Positions 13,001 to 24,600 of a DNA stretch of 64,000 nt are shown piece after piece. The stretch covers positions 19,551,714 to 19,615,713 of the forward strand of contig CP137668.1 in NCBI GenBank assembly GCA_037976565.1, written 5' to 3'. Both the position numbers and the translations under genes were made by a program. Position 1 is the stretch's first letter. Every line of letters begins with the position of its first letter. The DNA comes from Mesocentrotus franciscanus (taxonomy: Eukaryota; Echinodermata; Echinoidea; Camarodonta; Strongylocentrotidae). The notes beneath the pieces were generated by a model, which did no database searches, was not told where the DNA came from, and worked only from the letters and a program-made list of their open reading frames with translations.

Positions 13001-15634
13001 TCCACAAACCTGTAAACTTGCAGCATCCAGTGATATGCTTTTCACACTGGCAAAATTTTGCTTAACCCCGTACTAGGTGGGGTTAAAGGGGGGTCTTAGC
13101 CCCACCTATAGTCCGGGGTTAAGCCTATTCCACTTTCTGTTCAGACTTGCATTTAGCAAAGTGGGCTAGCCCCACCTATAGTACGGGGTTAGCTGGCCCT
13201 GCAAAATAGCAGGGCTAACCCATAATTGTGGTGCTAACTCCGCAATCGCGGTGCCAAGCTAATGAATGAGAACAGAAACGAAAAATAGTCGGTACTACGC
13301 AATGGAGCGAATTAATGACTATTCACGCTATACAGCTAGTCCGGGGTTAACGAATTGCAGTGAGAACAGCATGAATTTTCTTATTCCGGGATAGGCGCTT
13401 AGTATAGGACTAACAAAGTGTGTGTGAAAAGCCAAAAAAGTTAGTCCTGGGTTAAGGATAGTACGGGGCTAAGCAAAGTACGGGGTTAAGCAAAACAAGT
13501 GTGAAAAGAGTATGAGTTAAAAGAGACTGATGAAATATACATGTACATGTACAAGGGAAAATGGTGCGGATATACATGTACATAGGAAGTACATAGACAG
13601 GTCAAGTGATGGCCTCCATAATTGTCATGGTCAATCACAGACACAAAATAAGAATACTTTTCTGGTTCTGTGACTCTGTTCCCAGAACTTGTGATGTTGA
13701 TCAGAAAATCAGTTTTCATGTATCGGAGAACCTTTAGCATACATGTACATGTGCATCTACATGTATACAGATGGACCTAATTTACACTACTTTGTCGCTA
13801 CCCCAGTCACATTACCATGATCGATACCACATTGACAATAGACTAAACTAAAAATTACATTACCACGAATGCCCAAGAATTACAATGTAGTCCCTTTTAG
13901 AGTCAGTATGGAGTTTGTTTGGCGGTGTGACTCGGGTATGGCGCGCCGTTTGACCAATAATTCAGATAAACAGTGTTTATCGCCGATAAACAGTGTTTAT
14001 CGCCGAAAAACACTGTTTATCGAGCGATAAACAGTGTTTATCGAGTGATAAACACTGTTTATAGAGTGATAAACACTGTTTATCAAGAGAAACTGTTTAT
14101 CGACTGATAAACACAGTTTATCTCGATAAACAATGTTTATCGGCGATAAACACTGTTTATCGAGCGCGCCGTTTGACCAATAATTCAGATAAACAGTGTT
14201 TATCGCCGAAAAACACTGTTTATCGAGCGATAAACACTGTTTATCGAGTATGGCGCGCCGTTTGACCAATAATTCAGATAAACACTGTTTATCATCGAAA
14301 AACACTGTTTATCGATTGATAAACACTGTTTATCAAGCGATAAACACTGTTTATCGAGAGAAACTATGTTTATCGACTGATAAACACAGTTTCTCTCGAT
14401 AAACAATGTTTATCACCGAAAAACAGTGTTTATCGCCGATAAACAGTGTTTATCGAGAAGAAACTGTGTTTATCAGTCGAAAAACATAGTTTCTCTCGAT
14501 AAACAATGTTTATCACTCGATAAACAGTGTTTATCGCTCGATAAACAGTGTTTTTCGGCGATAAACACTGTTTATCGGCGATAAACACTGTTTATCTGAA
14601 TTATTGGTCAAACGGCGCGCCATACTCGGGTATTACTTTAGGACATCCCATGGCTTACTAAAAAACAGTAATTCTTGACAATCTAATTGCTTGTCTGACT
14701 ACAGTATAAAGCTTGCCTGATCAATCAAATAGTGTACAAATAATAAAAAATTATATGCTCTATACATATTGAACATTATTATCATTATCATTATTAAAAT
14801 AAGATTGATTCCATCCCACAGATTGCATCACAACAAAACTACAGTGTAAGTGAACATACATGTACATGAAGGCCAGCAAGTCATCAAGTTTCGGCAACAA
14901 TAACAAAAAAAATGAATTGTAAAGTTGTAAACTACAATACATGAACATGTACATTATCATGTCATCTTTAAAGCTTTTCTCTATAAAGGAGCTCAAAGAA
15001 AATCATCAAGTACATTATGTAGCATGAATGACTATGGAAATACGATCTGATGACACGAAAAATGACCATTCAAAGTCTCAATACAGTTTCATACAAGTCA
15101 AACATTTGCTCCTGAGACAATTGCTCCATGCTTTATTTCATCAAAGAGATAGGGTTAGGGTTGGGGTTTCAATTCGGTTTTAGGATAGGCTTAGAAGTTA
15201 GATTTAGGGTTCAATGTAGTATTCGGTCCATGCCTGAAGTTAGGAATTCAGTTATTGTAGGATACTGAATTACTGAGTTACTGACAGAAGAACAATTGTC
15301 ACAGGAGCAAGTGTCTAATACAACCTTTGCAAAGGAGGAGTTTTGACATAGGAATACTGGTAGAACAAGTTTCACATAGGACTGATAGGAGTTGAACAGG
15401 AAGACCTGTTTCATAGGATGTGATCTACTTCCCATCTACTTCTTGCATATCTAGGCAAAAATGTGAGTGGCTGGGTCACTAGGTCACACCCTGATGGTTA
15501 CAAGTTCATCCCTTCTCTCTCTCTCTCTCTCTCTCTCTCACTCACTCACTCTCTCTCCATCTCTCTCTATTTCTCTTTCACTCTCAGTCTCTTTTTTTCT
15601 CTATGTCCGTTTTCTATCTCTCCCTCTGTCTCTG

Positions 15635-15675
<41 letters not shown>

Positions 15676-18600
15676 GCTCCAACGACACACTTTTCCTCCA
15701 CTTGTAGAACATGGATGCCAACAAACATCTCACTTAAAGGTACTAATGGTACATGTACATGTAAGTCCCATTTGCAGGCCAAAAAATGAGTTTAAATTCC
15801 AATGGCATTTGAAAGATACATGTACATGTACATGTATGTAATACTAATTAAGAACTACCCTCAAAACAAAAGGGCAAGAAAATGTCATTAAGTGGGAAAT
15901 TAATGACCATTAGTTGTCGAATCGACTTTAGTGATTGCAATCACTAAATTAATAGTCTGATTTTCAGACCCTTGTACCGAATGGTTGTACATTTTGTGCT
16001 GCGCAAGGATTCAATCTGTTTAATTTTGGCCATTACAAGAATAGGGTTATTGATGTAGACAAATGCTCATGTACCCTTATACAGTGTAGCTCATTTTAAT
16101 ATGTTATTACCAAAGAAAAAGAAGAAGTCAGTCAGTCACTCAATAGTGTCTGACAGTGAAGTCTAGAAAGTAAACAGGTTTCCTTGCATAATTTGAATAC
16201 TAGGACACTGCTAACGTTTAAATTTCACAGATAGGACATACGTGACATATTCATAATTCCTGCAAAGTTCCACAGAAATTTGATGTTGGCTGCAAAAGGG
16301 ATACACTACATGTACATGTACCTTTAAACTAATGGTGCACTCTTCATGCATTGCATGAACATACTTGGCCTAATGCACATGTACAGGTACCATATGACTT
16401 GGGTGAATCCATAGTAATTGATGTAATTGATTCCCTTGCAGTTTTGGGGGGAGGGGGGGGGGCATACTGATGGATTAAAGGCAGACTCATTTTTTTGTAA
16501 GCTTACGATCTGTATTTCGCACAAAATTAAAATTGATTGGAATGTTCTTTTATAAATGCAGCTATTTGACGAAAAATGATAGAGAGGTGTGGTAATTCTT
16601 TCTTGATACAGAATGACTACATGTATACAAAAATCCTATTTGGAAGTTAGTAGAAAGTAATGGAACAAACATACCTGTTCCCTGAAAGCTTCTTGTGCGT
16701 GTCTTGGTTGGTCAGTCATTACTGCTCTTTTCCTGTCATCAAAGAGTAAAATTCCTGCGTCTTTCCCGTCACCTGTACACAAGAGGCATAGAAATCAAAT
16801 TGTAAATAATGTCACAAACCTCCTTGAGAAATTAACAAAACTAAAACATTCAAAGGGGTGATGGATGAACATGCATATCAAATTTTACACTGTACATGAC
16901 TCAAAATGTTTCAATGTGCATTTACAGAGTTCATCTCAACACCAAATTCTTTTAAAAATGTATGGATACAAATTGCACAATAGAAGGTACAGGTACATGT
17001 ACATGTAGGGGGAGGGTTTGGGGTGGGTAAGCAGTGAGCTGCACAAAAAGTATAGGGGTTCAGTGAGACGGTATGCCTGTAGAACTACATGTACATGTAC
17101 ATTACCTGTCTCTCTCTCTATTTTAAAAGTGGCTTTGGCTCCAACAGCAACAGAAATATGCTCAATAATCTTGATAAACAACCAAAATCAATATGATCTT
17201 ATAGGCATATTTCTATACACAAGCTTTAGATTATAAATAAAAAATACTCCAAATTTCAATGCCTTTTAAAGCTTTAGTGATTTTCACATAATTCAACGCA
17301 CTTAAAAAGAGGTCTGAAGACAAGTTCCTGCATGTAGGCCTGCGTGCATCCTCCTCCTGCAAACTGGCAATGCCCACAAATACACAAGGCAATGCTGGCT
17401 GCACTGTGAGAACGAAAACTGCTTCAGTCACCTGGTTTTGATAGACTCTACTATTAACTCAGGGACTCGATCAAAGCAACAGCTGGTTGTTTTGACGTAA
17501 ATCAGTGCAGGTCTGTAGAGTGTTCGTTCGTGTTATGAAAAGCAAATATTAGCTGTGGGTAAGCTTACTGTAGGGCATGATTGATGCACAAACAAATGCA
17601 ATGGATGATTATTAGAATCTTCAGCAAAAAAATGAATAAGACAATAATCCCATGCCCATTTAGCCTACATATACATGTACATGTACATTTTGTACAATTT
17701 TTTTTACACAGGATTGTGATTTTAAAAATGCTTTTTATTTAATAATGAAAAAACTTTTTTTTAAATTGTATTAAAGGGATAGTTGAGTTTTGTTGCAGAG
17801 GCGCAACAAAAAATAATTATTTTGTGAGATAATGCAAAAACCGAGTGTCAAATTTGAAAGAATATACAATTTAAATGACAAAATCATCTTGGTTTGATCA
17901 AATCAGTTCAGAGACGACTGAAATATCCATCTTAATATAACCATTACTAATATTTGTGGTGCCCCACAATATTTGGTAATTTTGAACCAGCCGTTGAAAA
18001 TCGAGATAGCACCTTACACATGTACGTTTTATTCCAGCCAATGCCAATATTGGCTTTTTGTTGGCTATTTCGTGTTGGTTATAATATGCACAACCAGCCG
18101 GCCCGTGTATTGTTATTATTAATTAATTGACTAATTAATGGTCACCATATTTTTTTGATAGAGGAGCTGAATTGGTACAATGTGTGATCATATTAAATTT
18201 ATATTCACACATTTTGGGGTCTAAAATTACCTTCATAGCAATTTTAGGTTCTAAAAGGGCACTAGAAATGTCATAAATAAGAATAAGAGCAATAACTATG
18301 CACTTTGAAGGCATTTGCGGTCTTAAACAAGAACTCAACTATCCCTTTAAAGTTGTTGTATTTCTTTTAATCAGAAACATGCTTTCACCATGGTAATTTT
18401 CTCAAAGTTGTTTACAGTAACACCATTGGCGACTGTGGCGTATCTACTTAGGTATAATGGCACCTGGTGCAAACAGTGAAAGTGCAATATGTATTTTACA
18501 TTTTTAAGCCAACAATATGCAGTTACTTATGCATTTACCCTTATAAACAATTCACATGAAAGTGTGGATATCATACAGCATATGGGTATATTTTCATGGG

Positions 18601-21600
18601 GAGCAAACAAAAAAATAAAAACAATGTTCACTAAATGGCAAAAATGATACTTTGACATCAAAATAAATTAAATCTGGTCACCTCGCTGCCCAAATGGAAC
18701 TTTAAAAATCTTTGGCTGTAATCCAACAGTAGAGTTGAATTTTGAACATTACAGTATTGTGAGGGTTAAGTAAATAATTATATATAACAAACAAATGTAT
18801 TTTATATTGAATAGTTTCTCAATCCATAATTCATTCATTAGTTTAGGATGATTTTTGTTACATGTATTTGTTTCCTCCCTTTTTCTCTTTTTTTCATATC
18901 TTTGCCACCCTTGAACTGCCGCCAAGTGCACCTACCCCTCTGCTACCCCTATACATGTAGATACGCCACTGAGTAAAACACTCATGATGGGCCCTTAATG
19001 TCATATATATCCCTTTTGATCAGATGTTTAACTAATGATGAAAACATAATGATATTGAAATGTTTAATATTTTCACTTTGCAGAAATGGTTGGGGAAATT
19101 TTTTTTTTTTAACCCACGCATGTGGGAAAGCTTATACTGTCAGTGTACTGACAAATAGGGCAGACGTACAGTATGTTTGTTGTCTAAACTACAGTATGTG
19201 CATAATTCAACAAGGCTCATACTAAAAGGTTTGAATACTTTAGAGTTTAAACAGGAACATCCCAGCAGACCAACAGCCCACAAGACTGATAATGTTTGTT
19301 TCGTGAAAATCCTAGGAAAGTTGAGCAGAGGGCGATTGAGACTACATGTAAACATATCGATCTCTGGGGCTTTATCCTCTTGGACCGACAGTATCATGTA
19401 CCGTACTGTGGAACACTAGAACCCTAAGATAACTTTTCAGAAGACTCAAAAGGAGAGAGACATGGTGGAGAAAGACTCCACTTGTATTCAATAAGCAACA
19501 GTGGAATCATATGATGTACAGTACATGTACATGTACATGTACATGACAAAATAAAGGCAAAACCAAGTAATTCAAGCAAGAAAATAATAACACATTGAGG
19601 AAAAAATAAAATTATGACACACAAGTCTACAATGTACATGTACGGGGGTATTTTAAAGCATGTCTTTGAAGTTTAAAAAAAAAGAAAAAAGGGTGATTTA
19701 AAGTCTAAACGTGCCAACCCTGTGCTGACATATTTACTTTTTGTTATCAATATCCTGGTCATTTTCACTGACCAACAGGATATTCATTTCTAAAAGTTTA
19801 AAAATAGTTTATGGCGTGTAGTCCTTCATGTTTACTTTATTCAAAATAAAGGATGAGAATGTTTTTGGCTCATTTCCAATTGTGATGTATTTTCTACACT
19901 GTACATGTAATATGGAAGCTTTTTCACACCACAAAAAGTCTTCTCTATCAACTTTCATGGGTTTTCTTCTTTATTATTTGGGCATTTTATATTGGCCGAC
20001 ACCTAAAGAAGTAGTTATAAAACTAGTACAAAGACTTTTCGCTTGATCGACCTTGCACTGCTCATATAACGGCTTTACAGCCAAGTTGCACAACCTGAAC
20101 TTATGTAATTTCAAATCAATGCTCATGCAGGTTAGCCTATCATATACATGTATAACCCAAAACAAAGGGGGGGGGGCAGAATGCCTGGCTGGTGTCCTGC
20201 CCTTTCAAACAATGCTACAATGCTTCAGCAACTTTTCAATAGGCAAAAATGCAAATAAAGATGAAAGATACATTTACTGGTAATTGTGCATTACAGGATT
20301 GTCATATGATGAAGATAAATGGCGTTCAGGAGTAAACTCATTTTGCCGAATGGGCTCCAGCCAATTCCTTCAAAATTGAAAAGATTAATACTAAAACTGA
20401 GGGCATCAAGAACTTTGACCTGACCTCTTTGATAATCAAGGCATTGTTTCCCGAAACCGTCAGAAGTACAAGTTCACCAACATCCCATTGAAACGAGTGT
20501 TGACTTTAAACATGCATTTTAATGGGTTGTTGGTGAACTTGTACAATTACATACAGTATTTTAACTATTAATATTACGGTTTTGTGACACACTGCAGTGC
20601 AGGGAAAAAAATATTTAAAACATTTCGGGGGCTACTTTTCAAGCTTGCTTGCATGAAAATAATACTCTTTAATTTGTTTTGCATTGAACTCTATGCAAAT
20701 TTGGGGGGGCTCTTTTATGACTTTCGGGGGCTCTTTTTGGCATTTCGAGGGCTAATTCGCCCTGAGCCCCCGTGTATTTTTTTCCCTGCTGCAGTGATAT
20801 CATTGTGATTATGTGATATGCAAATAGTCCAATGACGACTTTGCCAATGTACACATGCAAAATGATATAAACTACAAGTGACCTACAGTGTAAAATGTAT
20901 CATCATTATACACTCTTTGTACAGTGACTTATAAATTTATCCTTCACTGTCCTCTCCACAGCATCGTAATTGCTGTGATTTGCTGTCATTTGCTGTCACC
21001 ACTCAACACACAAATACAGGCCTACATGTACCTACTTGAGAGTCAAGTGGCTACCAGCTTCTGCAAGGCTCAAAAAACACAATGAGAACATAATCAGCAA
21101 CCTTTGATTCTGATTTTATAACAAAGGGTGATTTTATGGTAATCAACAAACAATGCACACATAAATCTCAGAACATGCATAAAATTATAATGTGGTACAT
21201 GTTCCTCATCTTATTCTTAGACCTTATTAAGAGCTTTAATATAAATTTCTGTATTATAGGGGTCAAATTACCATCAAATAGTTTGACCTGTTTGCTTGGG
21301 GTTCTACAGGTATAACAGCGTCAATGCAAGCTTGATAACTAATAAATGCACTGAAACGACTGAACCATGAAATGGTAAATGATCTGTACTGGACATTGAT
21401 GATGTAAATATTCTAAATTGAATGGCGAGCACTGTAAACTTGAAATTTACATCACCTGACATGAATTTAGCAGTAAACTCTGAGTTTACGACCCTGCAAT
21501 CACTCCCCCTGCAATCACTTCCCCCCATTTCAGTTCCATCATGTACATGACTACACGTATGCTCCCAACATCTCTTTTTTATTAAAAAATCTAAAACCCT

Positions 21601-24600
21601 CACAATTTGAAGATGTCTAATAACAATACACTGGAATATGTACAAATTCTTTGGGGACAGGTGATTTTTCCACTTAAACGAGACAGATTGAACACTCAAT
21701 GACTAACTATAAACTTCAAACATGCAGTAGTCTCTGTCTGGCATGTGAATTACCGATATCACCATTTTTTGAGAGGACAAGTATCTTTGAAATAATGGTC
21801 AATGACTGAAGACTATTATAAATACCAAGCGAGTACAAAGTGCCTTCCCAGTTCTTTTGACAGATGCGACAAGCGTAAGGAGGAAGCAAACAGAATACAT
21901 GACCTGTATGGCCTTGATAATAAGATCAAAGTCATCTTCCAAAGGGCTATTTAAATACAATAGGAAAATTTCAAAATTAAAGAAGGTTCTGGTACATGTA
22001 TATGCACTGGCAAGTCCAGCATTCAAGAATTACAACTACAACAAAGTATTTCCTTGCTGTTCATCAAAAACAATGTTTACGAAGATGGATTCTAAATTTC
22101 CAATCATGAATGTTTTCTAAAAACGCTGGCTTCAACACTTAAAGAACATTGTAACACTTTAATAGAAGTTGTAAAAAGCTATGTAAAGTAAAGTATGTCG
22201 TACATGTACATGAAGAAAACTAACTATGTACCGGTACACGTACATTGCGTACATGGAATAAACTTTAATAGCCCTTTTATTAGCAACTTTACTACAATGC
22301 TACAGTACACAACAGCATTCTGCCCTGACATTCTGACAATAAAAACATGTATATCAATTTTTTGAAAGTACAAACATGGGCTTACTTTTAAAACATGATA
22401 CCTACTGTACATGTATTTCAGACCCTGAAGTCTGCATGAGAAGGTTGTACAATTGACGCTGGCTACCAATATAATCCCAAAGAAATGAAACAGTTTCTTT
22501 TTAATGAAAGCACATAAATACAATTATAACATGCATTGTCAAAGGAAAACAGTTACTGGCTGCTCACAGTGCTTGAAGTATTTCTGACAAACAACTGGGA
22601 AATACCACATTATAAAGTTCAATGTTCAAATCTACATGGTTTTATGAACACATTGTTGTATTGTTAAACCTATTAAGTATAGCAATGATAAAAATGTCAA
22701 GGATTTGAAAAAGAGAATCAAATTTAGTGAGTGAGATTTACTATAAAAGAAAATTAAAAACCTTTTTCTAAAAAAGTATTTCTTACCTATCTGTATACAT
22801 GATGGGATTAGTGAACATGTACATGTACAGGTGTACGGTACATGTACCTGAAGGCCTAAGTTTCCTTTTACCATTTTGGTCTGTCTGATCTTCAGTTAAA
22901 TATGTTTGTTTGTTTTTTCAAATAATTCCTCTTCTACCCAACCACTCTATGCAACCAAATGTATGTTAATTGTAATTTACATCTAAAAGATTCCTTCAAA
23001 TTCTCTCCAACTTTGCTCAATGTAATAGCGCAACAACACTTGCCATCAAACTGACTTTGTGGCGATCTAGTTTCTACATCCAAGGAGTGGCCAGGATGGG
23101 AGTACATGTAGGTCCCTACACTTAATTCAGGAGACCTTTTAATCTTCTATTAGTCACTGTCTGTCTACATGTACATGTAGGTAGCCTACCCTTAAGATTG
23201 TTAATTGTGTGTTTATTGACAGAATAGGAAAGGATTCTACAGGGCAAGGTAAATAGGGGCACAGGGTGAATAGCTTGACTCCACCTTTAAAACCTTCAAT
23301 TGTAAACAACCAGAATATTGAACAAGCCTCTCCAAATTTTACATCACATCTAAGAACTAGCAACAGGCGGATTCTTGTAAAATAACAATTCAAAACACAA
23401 CATACCGGTACATGTAAACGAGTTGATAGAACAAGATATTTGTGGTGTACAAGAACACTGTATAGTGTATATAATGAAAAAACAGAAAATTGAACAGATA
23501 CATAAATCATCCCCACAATTAAAAATATTATCCATATAATCATCATAACATCCGCCATCTACATGTACTGTTTGTACATACATGTACGCACACTCGCACA
23601 GGTATGAATAGGAAAGGCACTGAGCCAAGGGCAGGGCAGTGCATTGCACCGGTTATCACCGTTGCACAACGATCAACATGCATTCTCTCTATTGTTACCT
23701 TAAACAATAATAGGTGGGGTGTGCTATGCCAAGCACACAAAACAAAAAAGGGCTACTTCACCCCCAAAAAATCCCCACTTGGCAGATGACACACCGCACT
23801 TGGGCTGTCCTTTCTTGGGTAGATGTGTCCACTTTTCTATGAATATTCTATTGGCTTCAAATTGCCAATTTCTCTTTCTTATCTAAACCTTTTTTAAACA
23901 AAAAGTGGACACAAGGTACTATTAAAGAACGATTCTTTCCATCCATACATGTGTGTTGGCCTACAACCTATTTGATGAATTTTTCTCTTTTTTTGTGACT
24001 CCTACATGTACATCAAGTTGTATCAAAACTATTTCATTTTTTTTCCATTTTTTTGAAGGTAAATAAAATTGTCAGCATAACAGAGACAAGATTCTTTGAG
24101 TTCAGCAAAGGTGTATAACTCTAAGGACCCAATATCTGGGAAACATTTCATTGTACATGTACATGCATAATGTAGTAACTTTTACTCCAAGTTTAATGTA
24201 AATGGGCATGCAAGCACCACATTTTTTAAAACCTACAACTTACAAGTAGAGGCTAATCTGTACTTCAGGTTTGTTATTGCATGATTAAATATATGTTGTA
24301 CTGCATGTAGCCTATGGACTGGCATTAGAATGGGGGTTGTGTGTCGGGACGCTTTAAAAAATGAAGCTGTCACTTTTGCCTTACGATTTAATGAAAATAG
24401 AACTAGACTCTAGAAACTAGACTTCTAGAGAGTACTAGAGTCTATCCATTCATAGACATTTGTCCTATATATTTTACCCAACATAAATCTGACACGATTT
24501 GTGAAATATCGCATATAGACTAGAGTCTACACTGTAAACGTTTGTAAAACCCGTCAAATTACTGTTTGAAATCGACGGTCCTGATATTGATAACGAACCT

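Larger units (their letters stand above)
12553..16674 (-). other. Intron 2 of the SPATS2-like gene
   Basis: The 4.1 kb intron holds TACATG repeats (12850-12880, 13735-13765), a 471 bp MITE (13038-13508), the palindrome-array foldback element (13938-14623), a CT-rich microsatellite (15510-15672) and a TTAA-flanked MITE (15738-16323). Between 14632 and 15440 I see only AT-rich DNA and a few TTAGGG-like words near 15150. Confidence 0.6.

Noticed and set aside
13997..14406. Repeat-like proteins (NSVYLINTVYR type) in three frames
   Set aside because: They are translations of the palindromic repeat array, present on both strands.
13938..14623. CRISPR-like array of palindromic repeats
   Set aside because: The intervals are 2-4 bp rather than spacers, units are mirrored, target duplications flank it, and the context is a eukaryotic intron.
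15140..15215. Telomere-like TTAGGGTTAGGGTT words
   Set aside because: Only two or three imperfect copies in unique sequence; not an interstitial telomere array.
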